This document shows, piece by piece, positions 15,103 through 24,331 of a stretch of DNA of 64,000 nucleotides. A model generated the notes under the pieces. It saw only the letters and a program-made list of their open reading frames with translations, was not told where the DNA came from and did not search any database. The DNA is from Maribacter algarum (ex Lu et al. 2025) (nom. illeg.) (lineage in GTDB: Bacteria; Bacteroidota; Bacteroidia; Flavobacteriales; Flavobacteriaceae), in NCBI GenBank assembly GCA_947495915.1, contig CANMAW010000006.1:1-64000 (forward strand), given 5' to 3'. The stretch's first letter is position 1; every line of letters begins with the position of its first letter. The position numbers and the translations under genes are program-made.

Positions 15103-16623
15103 TTATCGAATAAAAGTAACCTTTTTGATTAAATCATTTTCAATTTCATAAACAGCTACTGCAGTAAATGTAGTGTTCCCTACGCTAACTACCTCTTCAT
15201 CAATAACTTTGTTACCTACTACAATTCTGTTTTTTATAATGCAATTTAAATCAGTGGCACGGGTAAAAAGACCTTTGTAGGTGTTTCTTAAAGCTTCTTT
15301 ACCTTTAATAGTCAAGCGACCGGGGTAGTTTAAAATTTCAATATCATCGGCAAAAAAGGTAACAAACTGATCAATGTTTCGGGCATTGTACGCCTCTAAT
15401 TGCTTTGCTACAACGTCTTCAGTACTTATTTGCGGGGTGTTTTCATGAATAAAAGACATGCTGGTTATTTGGCCGTTTTCTACTTCATAAATTGCAGCCT
15501 GATGGAAAGTGTCATTATTTTCTTTTACTATTTCTTCATCGATTAAAATATTACCCTTAACAATTCTTTTAACTACTTCAACTTTGGTGTTAAAATTTTC
15601 TGACATATGTTGCCCATAGTTCTCCTTCATCTTAGAACGGCCTGCGTATAAGGTTTTATTCGGATAATTATTCACCATAACCGAATCAGAAAAGCAACTT
15701 AAAAAACCATTTAAGTCTTTAGAATTAAAGGTCTCCACTTGTCGATTAACAATCATTTCAGGGTTTTCTTCAGAAACAACCACCAAATGCCTACCATCAG
15801 GACTAACGGCCATACGAGAAATATTATAAATCTCTTTTTCTTTAAATTCATGTAATAGATTTAAAGATTTATCTTTTCCTAAAGAAGCCAACATAATCTG
15901 TTTTCCATTGGGAATTAGAATCGTTGTTTTTTCGAACCACGAAATATCTTGTGCCTTAGAAGGCATGCGAAACAAATTAGTAATTTGGCCAGTTATCGGA
16001 TGATAAGAAGAAATGGTACTTGCTCCATTTATCGTATTTATAAACCCTATTTTTTTTGAGTTGGGTATCTTATGAAGTGAGCGACCAACCCCCGTAAAAA
16101 TGGTATTGTGTTTCTTTTCTGGCAAGTAGTTAAGCATTAAATTCATACCGTCTTTCACCAATACTGATGTAACGAGTTGATCTTCTGTATCCCAAACGTG
16201 ATAGCCTACTTTCAAGTTTTCAATGAGTAATTCTGATTGCCATGTTTTATGGTCATATCGATATAAACGTTGTAATCCGCTTTTATCTAAACGAATGGCT
16301 GAAACATCTTCAGAATTGGGTACACGTAGTGGTGAGTATTCACTGCCAAAAGGAGTATTTGTTAACCATGATGCTGTTTTACTGTCGATATCATACTTGG
16401 CAATATCAGTTTGTTCGTTACGTGTAGAAACAAAAAGAATGGTATTATTATCGAAAAAAGATGGCTGATTGTCATAACCAATTTGATCAGATACCACTTG
16501 CATGTTTTCAAAACTTACCCCAGGGTAGTGGTAAATAATATCAAACAGATAAACATTGGTGTTTGGTTGTGCATACAACGAAGTCACAACGACTAGCGCC
16601 AAAAAGGAAAATAACTTTTTCAT
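15103..16623 (-). CDS. Exported beta-propeller protein fused to two SnoaL/NTF2-like domains
   Basis: A 506-residue protein with a signal peptide (cut near LYAQ, 16-19). Residues 35-270 show TolB-like propeller repeats (NTILFVSTRNEQTDIAKYDI, MAVSPDGRHLVVVSEENPE). Two NTF2-like SnoaL domains follow, about 275-390 and 395-506, each with the phrase ILIDEE/VIDEE and FHQAAIYEVENG or FTAVAVYEIEND, evidently a tandem duplication. SnoaL-like domains are often small-molecule enzymes or scaffolds. The combination is unusual. It is the first gene of a likely operon with MFS and two peptidases. Confidence 0.8.
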   Translation of the reverse strand: MKKLFSFLALVVVTSLYAQPNTNVYLFDIIYHYPGVSFENMQVVSDQIGYDNQPSFFDNNTILFVSTRNEQTDIAKYDIDSKTASWLTNTPFGSEYSPLRVPNSEDVSAIRLDKSGLQRLYRYDHKTWQSELLIENLKVGYHVWDTEDQLVTSVLVKDGMNLMLNYLPEKKHNTIFTGVGRSLHKIPNSKKIGFINTINGASTISSYHPITGQITNLFRMPSKAQDISWFEKTTILIPNGKQIMLASLGKDKSLNLLHEFKEKEIYNISRMAVSPDGRHLVVVSEENPEMIVNRQVETFNSKDLNGFLSCFSDSVMVNNYPNKTLYAGRSKMKENYGQHMSENFNTKVEVVKRIVKGNILIDEEIVKENNDTFHQAAIYEVENGQITSMSFIHENTPQISTEDVVAKQLEAYNARNIDQFVTFFADDIEILNYPGRLTIKGKEALRNTYKGLFTRATDLNCIIKNRIVVGNKVIDEEVVSVGNTTFTAVAVYEIENDLIKKVTFIR

Positions 16624-16740
16624 TTAGTTTCTTATTGAGGGAATTAAGAATACCTAGCAATGTTAGTGAATATTGCCTTTAATTATAAGTAAAATCGATT
16701 AACGCCCTTAAAAAGGGTTTTGTATGAGCTAAAGGTATGA

Positions 16741-18171
16741 TTATTTCAATTCTTTAATAAACTCCTTTATTTTTACCAGTAAGGCTTTCAAATGGGATTC
16801 GGTAGTAAACGGATTCATAATGGTGCAACGCAAGTAATGAATACCTCTGAGTTTGGTTTGTACAATGTAAAATTCTCCATCTTCAAGCAATGCCCGACGT
16901 ATTTGAATATTAATTTCATTTAAGCGGTCACAATCTTTTTGTGAGTCATAATATCTAAAACAAACAATATTGGTTTTCGGTTGGGTAGCTAACTCAAATT
17001 GTGAATCATTTTCAATCATAGCGCCAAAAGCAATACCCAAATCGAAGAGGTAAGTAACATATACATTAAAAATATCCTCTCCATAGGTTTTCAATAAGGA
17101 GAACCAATGCAAAGCCATCATATTTTTGGTACATTCAAAAGTACGTTTCCCAGAATTATACCAATCTGAATCAACAGAATCTTCTAATAAATAATCTGCC
17201 TTCTGGCTGAAAGTCGCATTGGAATGGCGACTGTCTTTATAGACTAAGGCAGTTGTAATACCTGGCATCATCATCATTTTATGTCCGTCGATAACTACCG
17301 AGTTTGATTTGGAAATGCCATTTAATAAATGCCTGTACTTCTTAGAAAAAAGGGTTGCACCCCCATGGGCAGCATCAACATGAAACCAGAGATTGTGTTC
17401 AATGGCAAAATCACCAATGGCGTCTAAGTGGTCAAAAATTCCTGTAGCTGTTGAGGGGGCACTACCTACAATAGCAAAAACTTCGATACCTTTTTGAACT
17501 GTTTCTTGATATATTTTTTCAAGGAGCTTGGTTTCCATAGTATATGCCGAATTCACAGGAATTTTTATAATACCCATTTCCCCCAATCCCATAATTTTTG
17601 CAGCACGTTCAATACAATAATGAGCTTCTTCACTGACCATAATACCCAAGGGTTTGGTATGGCCTTTATTCCAGACATCTTCACGTACTTTTGCTTTTCT
17701 TGCAGATAACAAAGCTGTTAAGTTTGCTAGGGTGCCTCCGGAAGTTAAAAAACCGCTAGATTGATTATCATAACCAATTTTTTTAGCCAGTAGTTCGGTG
17801 ATAATTCTTTCCATGGGGTTGGTTACCATTCCCATTTCATAAACTGCAGTACCGTTATTCAAAATAGCGCTTATCATTGATGTAAGTACCGTTATGGGAG
17901 CTGCAGGACCGACTTGGTGAGCGATATATTTTGGGTGATGTAAATGAGTTGATCGCGCTAGAACTTCTTCAAAGAAATGTTCAGATTTTCCCTTTTTTAA
18001 ATATGCGTTCCAAAAATCTAGTGAATCTTTGGGTTCTTTATAAGGAATTACGGTACCTGGTGGGTTTTCGTAAACTTGGGCAATGTGATCTCCTAACTTT
18101 TCAATTAGTTGCTTTCCCGTTTTTTTGAAATACTCCGGATCGTATACTTTTTTAAGCAATTCATTTGTCAT
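16741..18171 (-). CDS. Group II PLP-dependent decarboxylase
   Basis: A 476-residue fold-type I PLP enzyme. Visible features: FLTSGGTLANL (141-151), the stacking His in SEEAHYC (H184), the PLP-nitrogen Asp in HVDAAHGG (D266) and the Schiff-base lysine in VIDGHKMMMMPG (K298). These place it with glutamate/tyrosine/DABA-type amino acid decarboxylases; the substrate is not certain (aspartate, 2,4-diaminobutyrate and aromatic amino acids are all possible). It is cytoplasmic, with no signal. There is a 117-bp gap to the beta-propeller gene and a 97-bp gap with a terminator to fadE, so it is probably a separate transcription unit. Confidence 0.9.
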   Translation of the reverse strand: MTNELLKKVYDPEYFKKTGKQLIEKLGDHIAQVYENPPGTVIPYKEPKDSLDFWNAYLKKGKSEHFFEEVLARSTHLHHPKYIAHQVGPAAPITVLTSMISAILNNGTAVYEMGMVTNPMERIITELLAKKIGYDNQSSGFLTSGGTLANLTALLSARKAKVREDVWNKGHTKPLGIMVSEEAHYCIERAAKIMGLGEMGIIKIPVNSAYTMETKLLEKIYQETVQKGIEVFAIVGSAPSTATGIFDHLDAIGDFAIEHNLWFHVDAAHGGATLFSKKYRHLLNGISKSNSVVIDGHKMMMMPGITTALVYKDSRHSNATFSQKADYLLEDSVDSDWYNSGKRTFECTKNMMALHWFSLLKTYGEDIFNVYVTYLFDLGIAFGAMIENDSQFELATQPKTNIVCFRYYDSQKDCDRLNEINIQIRRALLEDGEFYIVQTKLRGIHYLRCTIMNPFTTESHLKALLVKIKEFIKELK

Positions 18172-18202
18172 GAACTAAAATTAATTCCTTCCGCCGTGGT
18201 AA

Positions 18203-18233
18203 CAAAAAAAAACCGCCCCAAAAAAGGAGCGGT
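18203..18233 (-). terminator. Intrinsic terminator after fadE
   Basis: On the minus strand the stem ACCGCTCC (18233-18226) pairs with GGGGCGGT (18219-18212) and is followed by a T run. It lies 36 bp downstream of the acyl-CoA dehydrogenase stop and ends the beta-oxidation operon. Confidence 0.85.
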
Positions 18234-18268
18234 CTTTACTTCTGATTTAACAAAAGTTCAAATCTGAA

Positions 18269-20080
18269 TTAGTCAAAGGTATAACCATTATCTGCAGCTA
18301 CTTTGTCGGCAATTTGAGTGCGCAATGCTACTACATTAGGGTTATTAGTATATTTTGTGAATCGTTTAAGACCCATTAACATCATACGTTGTTCATCACC
18401 CTCAGCAAAAGAAACAATGGCTTCTTTTCCTTTTTGAATGATTTTATCAACAGCTTCATATAAGTATAAACGAGACATGGCGATTTGTGTCGTTTGAGCA
18501 TCTTCCCCAAATCGTTTCGCATTCTTCTCCGTTCTTAAAATGGTACTTTCTGCCATATAAACTTCAATTAAAATATCAGAAGCCGCCATCATAAGCTGTT
18601 GGTGTTTTTCTAGTTCTGGTCCGAACTTTTGAACAGCAGAACCAGCAACCATTAAAAAGACCTTTTTTAATCGGGCAACCAAATCTTTTTCTTCTGCAAA
18701 AAGTTCAGAAAAATCAGGAGCATCAAAAGACGGAATTCCCATTAATTCTTCGCCTACGGCCGTTGCAGGGCCTAGTAAATCAACATGACCTTTCATGGCT
18801 TTCTTTACTAACATACCTACGGCTAGCATTCGGTTAATTTCATTGGTGCCTTCATATATACGGGCAATTCTCGAATCTCTCCAGGCTGATTCCATCGGCG
18901 TATCGGCACTGAAGCCCATTCCGCCAAAAATTTGAATACCTTCATCAGTAGTCGTCTGGCAGTCTTCAGAAACAGCAACTTTTAAAATGGAACATTCTAT
19001 GGCATATTCTTCAACACCTTTCAATTCTGCTTCTTGATGAGAATTTCCTTCTGCTTCGCGAATAGCAATACGATCTTCAATGTTTTTTGCTGCTCTATAA
19101 CTCGCTGATTCACCAACATAGGCATTTGTAGCCATAGTCGCAATCTTCGATTTAATAGCCCCGAAATTCATGATTGGGGTTTTGAACTGAATACGCTCGT
19201 TGGCATATTTTACAGCTTCAGTAACCACACGTCTTTGAGCATCTAAACAAGCAGCAGCCAGTTTAATTCGACCAACGTTTAGGGCGTTCATTGCAATTTT
19301 AAAGCCATTACCGCGAGTAGAAAGCATATTCTCTATCGGAACTTTAGTATCGCTAAAAAATACTTGACGGGTAGAGGAGGAGTGAATTCCTAGTTTTTTC
19401 TCTTCATCACCTAAAGTAATCCCGTTACTTGGATCGTTTTCTACAATAAAACCTGTAATGTTTTTATCATCTTCTATTCTAGCAAATACGATAAACATAT
19501 TACAAAAGCCAGCATTGGAAATCCACATTTTTTGACCTGAAATACTATAGTGTTTACCATCATCTGAAAGAACGGCTTTTGTTTTTCCTGAGTTTGCATC
19601 TGAACCTGCACCTGGTTCTGTAAGGCAATAAGCCCCAAACCATTCACCAGAAGCTAATTTAGGCACATATTTTTGTTTTTGTTCTTCGTTGCCATATAGT
19701 GTAATTGGCATGGTACCAATACCGGTATGTGCTCCAAAGGCAGTAGAGAAAGAGCCAGTAGCACCAGAAATATAATCACAAACAAGCATGGTTGAAACAA
19801 AACCCATTCCCATTCCTCCATACGCTTCAGGTACGGCAATGCCTAAAAGACCTAATTCACCCGCTTTTCGCATGGTTTCTTCGGTAAAGGCATAATCTTT
19901 ATTTTCAAAACGCTCCCAATGCGCCCATAATTCACGATCAACAAACTCTTTGGTGCTATCACGCATCATGGTTTGCTCTTCAGACAAATCTTCTAGGGTA
20001 AAAACATCTTCACATTTTGTTTCTTTTACAAGAAACTGTCCACCTCTAAGTATTTCTTTTTTAGCTATTTCTGTACTCAT
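18269..20080 (-). CDS. fadE: Acyl-CoA dehydrogenase (FadE type)
   Basis: A 603-residue flavoenzyme catalysing the first step of fatty-acid beta-oxidation. The ACAD core occupies about 30-430: CLTEPGAGSDANSGKTKA, KMWISNAGFCNMFIVFARI, the FAD/ETF region RVVTEAVKYANERIQF, IQIFGGMGFSADTPMESAWRDSRI and RIYEGTNEINR with the expected catalytic Glu. A helical C-terminal extension of about 150 residues makes it similar to very-long-chain enzymes and to the B. subtilis FadE class. It is the last gene of the marR-fadN-fadA-fadE operon, 22 bp after fadA. Activity on long chains is inferred from operon partners. Confidence 0.92.
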   Translation of the reverse strand: MSTEIAKKEILRGGQFLVKETKCEDVFTLEDLSEEQTMMRDSTKEFVDRELWAHWERFENKDYAFTEETMRKAGELGLLGIAVPEAYGGMGMGFVSTMLVCDYISGATGSFSTAFGAHTGIGTMPITLYGNEEQKQKYVPKLASGEWFGAYCLTEPGAGSDANSGKTKAVLSDDGKHYSISGQKMWISNAGFCNMFIVFARIEDDKNITGFIVENDPSNGITLGDEEKKLGIHSSSTRQVFFSDTKVPIENMLSTRGNGFKIAMNALNVGRIKLAAACLDAQRRVVTEAVKYANERIQFKTPIMNFGAIKSKIATMATNAYVGESASYRAAKNIEDRIAIREAEGNSHQEAELKGVEEYAIECSILKVAVSEDCQTTTDEGIQIFGGMGFSADTPMESAWRDSRIARIYEGTNEINRMLAVGMLVKKAMKGHVDLLGPATAVGEELMGIPSFDAPDFSELFAEEKDLVARLKKVFLMVAGSAVQKFGPELEKHQQLMMAASDILIEVYMAESTILRTEKNAKRFGEDAQTTQIAMSRLYLYEAVDKIIQKGKEAIVSFAEGDEQRMMLMGLKRFTKYTNNPNVVALRTQIADKVAADNGYTFD

Positions 20081-20102
20081 TTCGTTATATGCTTTAATCT
20101 AT

Positions 20103-21293
20103 CTAATTCAAAAATTCAAAAATTCCGCAAGCCCCTTGTCCGGTTCCTACACACATTGTTACCGCACCATATTTACCTTGCATATCTCTCTTACGCATTT
20201 CATCAAAAAGCTGTACCGATAGTTTAGCACCTGTACATCCTAATGGGTGACCTAATGCAATAGCTCCTCCATTTACGTTTACGATATCGGCATTTAGATT
20301 TAATTCACGAATTACCGCAAGAGATTGTGAGGCAAATGCTTCGTTTAATTCAATCAATTCTAAGTCATCTTGTTTAAGTCCGGCTTGTTTCAAAGCTTTT
20401 GGAATAGCGGCAACCGGACCGATACCCATAATTCTAGGTGGTACACCAGCCGCTGCATAGTTGACCAAACGTGCAATGGGCTCAAGGTTTAATTCTTTTA
20501 CCATCTCTTCGCTCATGATGAGTACGAAAGCAGCACCATCACTCATTTGCGAAGAATTACCCGCCGTAACACTACCACCAGCAGCAAAAACAGGGCGCAG
20601 TTTATTTAAAACTTCCACAGAAGTACCTTTTCTAGGCCCTTCATCTTTGGTAACCGTATATTTTTTAACAGCTTTCTTTCCAGAGGCATCTAAATAAGTT
20701 TGTTCCACTTCAATAGGTGCGATTTGGCTTTGAAAACGATCTTCAGCTTGAGCTTTTAATGCTTTCATATGTGAGTTGTAAGCAAACTCATCTTGGTCTT
20801 CACGAGAGACCTTGAATTCTTGTGCAACGGCTTCAGCAGTATTCCCCATTCCCCAGTAATAATCTTCATGACCTTGATTTACTAAATCATAGTTCAATTC
20901 TGTTTTAAAACCAGTCATCGGTACAGAACTCATACTTTCAGCTCCACCTGCAATAATGCAGTCGGCCATTCCTGATTGAATTTTTGCCGTGGCGATACCG
21001 ATAGTTTCAATTCCAGAAGAACAAAAACGGTTTACCGTCACCCCAGGAACGTCAACGATATCTAATCCCATTAATGAAATAAGACGAGCCATATTTAAAC
21101 CTTGGCTACCTTCAGGCATGGCATTACCTACAATGACATCATCAATTCGTTTTTTATCAAAATTTGGCAGTTCTTTCATCATGTATTCGATGGTTTCTGC
21201 TGCCAGTTCATCCGTTCTTTTAAAACGAAATACTCCTTTTGGTGCTTTGCCGACCGCTGTACGATAGGCTTTTACTATATATGCTGTCTTCAT
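20103..21293 (-). CDS. fadA: Acetyl-CoA acyltransferase (3-ketoacyl-CoA thiolase)
   Basis: A 396-residue thiolase for the final thiolytic step of beta-oxidation. The active-site triad is present: nucleophile C91 (NRFCSSG), H349 (ALGHPLG) and C381 (MCVGTGQG). The length is standard for the family. It begins 3 bp after the end of fadN, so translation is probably coupled, and precedes fadE. The order fadN-fadA-fadE is the same as in Bacillus subtilis, supporting a degradative rather than biosynthetic thiolase. Confidence 0.95.
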   Translation of the reverse strand: MKTAYIVKAYRTAVGKAPKGVFRFKRTDELAAETIEYMMKELPNFDKKRIDDVIVGNAMPEGSQGLNMARLISLMGLDIVDVPGVTVNRFCSSGIETIGIATAKIQSGMADCIIAGGAESMSSVPMTGFKTELNYDLVNQGHEDYYWGMGNTAEAVAQEFKVSREDQDEFAYNSHMKALKAQAEDRFQSQIAPIEVEQTYLDASGKKAVKKYTVTKDEGPRKGTSVEVLNKLRPVFAAGGSVTAGNSSQMSDGAAFVLIMSEEMVKELNLEPIARLVNYAAAGVPPRIMGIGPVAAIPKALKQAGLKQDDLELIELNEAFASQSLAVIRELNLNADIVNVNGGAIALGHPLGCTGAKLSVQLFDEMRKRDMQGKYGAVTMCVGTGQGACGIFEFLN

Positions 21294-21296
21294 TTC

Positions 21297-23702
21297 TTAA
21301 TTTCTTAAAGGTTTACCAGTTTTAAGCATGTGTTGAATTCGTTCTAAAGTTTTCTTTTCAGTACATAGTGATAAGAAAGCTTCACGCTCTATATCTAATA
21401 AATATTGCTCTGATACACGTGTTGGCTCTGATAAATCGCCACCTGCCATAACGTAGGCTAATTTATTTGCAATTTTTCTATCATGTTCGCTGATGTAATG
21501 ACTTGCTTCCATAGAATCAGTACCTACTAAGAACATACCCAGCGCCTGTTTACCAAGTACTTTAATATCTTTTCGCATAGGCGGTTTTGTATAACCCGAT
21601 TCAGCCATTAATTTGGCATGTGCTTTAGCAGTGGCTATTTGTCGGTCTTTATTTACAACAACAATATCTTTTCCTTTTTGTAAGAAGCCAAGATCAAAAG
21701 CTTCATAAGCTGATGTAGAAACTTTAGCCATACCTATAGTTAAGAAATATTCTTGAAGCACATTCAGCTCAACATCACCTTTTCTAAAAGTATCTTGTGC
21801 GCGTAAGGCCATTTCTTTAGAACCTCCGCCACCAGGAATTACTCCAACACCGAATTCAACAAGACCCATATAAGTTTCAGCTGCGGCTACAACCTTATCA
21901 GCATGAAGCGAAATTTCGCAACCGCCACCTAAAGCCATACCATGCGGAGCGGCAATTGTTGGTATTGATGAATATCGCATACGCATCATCGAGTCTTGAA
22001 ACATTTTAATGGCCATGTTCAGCTCATCGTATTCTTGCTCAACGGCCATCATAAAGATCATGCCTATGTTAGCACCGACAGAGAAATTGGCCCCTTGGTT
22101 ACCAACAACAAGTCCTTGAAAATCTTTTTCAGCAATGTCAATAGCTTTGTTAAGGCCTGCTAAAACATCACCACCAATGGTGTTCATTTTAGATTGAAAT
22201 TCAAGATTTAAAATACCATCACCTAAATCTTCAACTACAACACCAGCATTTTTAAATACTTCTTTTGACTTACGAATATTATCTAAAATAATAAAGGCAT
22301 CTTGACCAGGAATTTTCGCTGTTGATTTTTTAGGAATGTCATAAAAATAGGTAGCACCTTCTTTAACTTCGTAAAACGATTTTTGGCCAGAAGCTACCAT
22401 ATCAGTAACCCAAGAAGCCGGTTCAGCTCCTTCAGTTTTCATAATTTCCAAACCTTTTTCAACACCAATGGCATCCCAAATTTGAAAGGGACCATGTTCC
22501 CACCCAAAACCAGCTTTCATCGCATCATCGATTTTGTAGAGATCATCTGATATTTCAGGAATTCTGTGAGAAACATAGGCAAATAACGCTGCAAAACTTT
22601 TTCTGTAAAATTCACCAGCTTTATCTTTACCATCAACCAAAACGGCAAAACGATCAACAACTTTATCAATGGTTTTAGTAAGTTCTAAGGTTGCGAACTT
22701 GGCGCTCTTTTTTGAGCGATAGTCCATGGTATCTAAATCTAAAGTGAGAATTTCAGATTTACCATTAGCATCTTTTGATTTTTTGTAAAACCCTTGTCCT
22801 GTTTTGCTCCCTAACCATTTGTTCTCCATCATGGTATTAATGAACTCTGGAAGTTCAAACAAATCATGACGTTCATCATCTTTGCAGTTCGCATGAATTC
22901 CGTTGGCCACATGAACTAGGGTATCTAAACCAACTACATCAACAGTTCTAAATGTTGCTGATTTAGGTCGGCCGATAACAGGCCCGGTAAGTTTGTCGAC
23001 TTCTTCAACAGTCATGCCTATTTCTTTAACCATATGAAAAAGGCTTTGAATACTGAAAATACCAATTCTATTACCAATAAAAGCAGGGGTATCTTTAGCT
23101 ACTACAGAGGTCTTGCCTAAAAATTGCTCTCCATAACCATTCAAGAATTCCAAAACCTCGGGGGCAGTTTTTGGTCCTGGAATAATCTCGAACAGTTTTA
23201 AATATCGTGCTGGGTTAAAAAAGTGCGTTCCGCAGAAGTGTTTCTGAAAATCGTCACTTCGACCTTCACTCATAAAATTAATAGGAATACCAGACGTATT
23301 CGAAGTAATTAAGGTGCCAGGTGTACGGTACTTCTCAAGCTTTTCAAAGACCACTTTTTTAATATCTAAACGCTCGACAACCACCTCAATAATCCAATCT
23401 ACCTTTGAGACTTTAGCGATATCGTCTTCTAAATTACCGGTAGAAATGCGTTGTGCAAATTTTTGATTATATATCGGAGAGGGTTTAGATTTTAACGCTG
23501 CGGTTAAAGAATCATTTACCAATCGGTTGCGAACCACTTTGTCTTCTAAGGTTAAGCCTTTTGCTTTTTCTTTGTCGTTAAGTTCTCGGGGTATAATGTC
23601 AAGTAGTAATACTTCAACACCAATATTTGCGAAATGGCATGCAATACCACTTCCCATAATACCTGAACCAATAACTGCTACTTTATTTATGTGTTTATTC
23701 AT
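21297..23702 (-). CDS. fadN: 3-hydroxyacyl-CoA dehydrogenase/enoyl-CoA hydratase (FadN type)
   Basis: An 801-residue bifunctional enzyme carrying out hydration and NAD-dependent oxidation in beta-oxidation. The dehydrogenase part comes first: Rossmann GSGIMGSGIACHFA at 11-24, SNTSGIP, THFFNPARYLKLFE, and a second dehydrogenase C-terminal domain to about 440. The enoyl-CoA hydratase domain follows (about 470-700) with the oxyanion motif GANFSVGANIG and the HGMALGGGCEISLHAD/GVIPGGGGSKEMALR segment. This dehydrogenase-first order is that of FadN, the reverse of E. coli FadB/FadJ. It is 15 bp after the MarR gene in the operon. Confidence 0.93.
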   Translation of the reverse strand: MNKHINKVAVIGSGIMGSGIACHFANIGVEVLLLDIIPRELNDKEKAKGLTLEDKVVRNRLVNDSLTAALKSKPSPIYNQKFAQRISTGNLEDDIAKVSKVDWIIEVVVERLDIKKVVFEKLEKYRTPGTLITSNTSGIPINFMSEGRSDDFQKHFCGTHFFNPARYLKLFEIIPGPKTAPEVLEFLNGYGEQFLGKTSVVAKDTPAFIGNRIGIFSIQSLFHMVKEIGMTVEEVDKLTGPVIGRPKSATFRTVDVVGLDTLVHVANGIHANCKDDERHDLFELPEFINTMMENKWLGSKTGQGFYKKSKDANGKSEILTLDLDTMDYRSKKSAKFATLELTKTIDKVVDRFAVLVDGKDKAGEFYRKSFAALFAYVSHRIPEISDDLYKIDDAMKAGFGWEHGPFQIWDAIGVEKGLEIMKTEGAEPASWVTDMVASGQKSFYEVKEGATYFYDIPKKSTAKIPGQDAFIILDNIRKSKEVFKNAGVVVEDLGDGILNLEFQSKMNTIGGDVLAGLNKAIDIAEKDFQGLVVGNQGANFSVGANIGMIFMMAVEQEYDELNMAIKMFQDSMMRMRYSSIPTIAAPHGMALGGGCEISLHADKVVAAAETYMGLVEFGVGVIPGGGGSKEMALRAQDTFRKGDVELNVLQEYFLTIGMAKVSTSAYEAFDLGFLQKGKDIVVVNKDRQIATAKAHAKLMAESGYTKPPMRKDIKVLGKQALGMFLVGTDSMEASHYISEHDRKIANKLAYVMAGGDLSEPTRVSEQYLLDIEREAFLSLCTEKKTLERIQHMLKTGKPLRN

Positions 23703-23717
23703 GTATAAGATAACTGA

Positions 23718-24167
23718 TTAATTAGTTGTTTCGTTAGGATGAATCTTTCTTTCAGTTATCAAACTGTTTATCGTCTGCATAACTTCGAAAAAGTTATTTA
23801 GTTTTTCTTCGGAGACACTGGCTTTTACAATATCATTGAACTGAAGTACAACCGCCTTTGATTGATTTCTTTTTTCTAAACCAAAGGGTGTTAAGTGAAT
23901 TAAGACACCACGCCCATCTTTAGGATTAGGTTTACGTCGTATAAGGCCTTTTTGGTCCATACTTTTTAGTATTCTTGACAAGCTGGTAGCCTCCATTCCC
24001 ATTTTTGGGCCTAAAGCTGTAGAGGGGGTGCCTCCTTTTGGGTCAATACTTAATAAGGTAAAACCAACTGCCATTGTCGAATCAAATTCTTTTGCTTGCT
24101 CATTATACATTCTTGCAACGGCTTGCCAAGTTGCTCGAAGCGTATAATCTATTGTTTGATCTTTCAT
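23718..24167 (-). CDS. MarR-family transcriptional regulator of the fad operon
   Basis: Taken from the ATG at 24167 the protein has 149 residues; a longer frame opens with TTG at 24188, but that TTG is part of the -7 element TATCTTTG (24193-24186), so the ATG is preferred. The winged helix is at about 50-105: GMEATSLSRILKSMDQKGLIRRKPNPKDGRGVLIHLT, the typical MarR recognition helix and wing with DxRG. It heads the fadN-fadA-fadE operon. A perfect 20-bp palindrome at its promoter is the likely binding site, probably relieved by a fatty acyl-CoA; that ligand is inferred from context. Confidence 0.88.
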   Translation of the reverse strand: MKDQTIDYTLRATWQAVARMYNEQAKEFDSTMAVGFTLLSIDPKGGTPSTALGPKMGMEATSLSRILKSMDQKGLIRRKPNPKDGRGVLIHLTPFGLEKRNQSKAVVLQFNDIVKASVSEEKLNNFFEVMQTINSLITERKIHPNETTN

Positions 24168-24185
24168 AAATTTGGTTGTGGTTTC

Positions 24186-24220
24186 CAAAGATATAAAAAT
24201 TTATTATGCATGCATAATAA
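24186..24220 (-). promoter_or_regulatory. Promoter and palindromic operator of the fad operon
   Basis: The perfect palindrome TTATTATGCATGCATAATAA occupies 24201-24220, 7 bp upstream of the -7 element TATCTTTG (24193 to 24186, minus strand), thus over the spacer and -33 region. A MarR dimer bound here would block RNA polymerase. It is the only copy I saw in the window; the acyl-CoA ligase upstream region has no obvious match. Confidence 0.75.
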
Positions 24221-24272
24221 ATTAGATAAAATGTTATATAATAAGCTTAGAAGAGTTGCTGGTTATAATGTA

Positions 24273-24309
24273 TAAAAAAAGCCTGATTGAATTTAAAAAT
24301 CATCAGGCT
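24273..24309 (-). terminator. Intrinsic terminator after acyl-CoA ligase
   Basis: On the minus strand AGCCTGAT (24309-24302) pairs with ATCAGGCT (24287-24280) and runs into a T tract (24279-24274). It separates the ligase from the MarR-led operon. Confidence 0.85.
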
Positions 24310-24331
24310 TGATGTACTGTATTCCTATAGA

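Noticed and set aside
16741-18171. Naming the decarboxylase as aspartate or diaminobutyrate decarboxylase
   Set aside because: PLP motifs are clear but nothing in the sequence decides the substrate.
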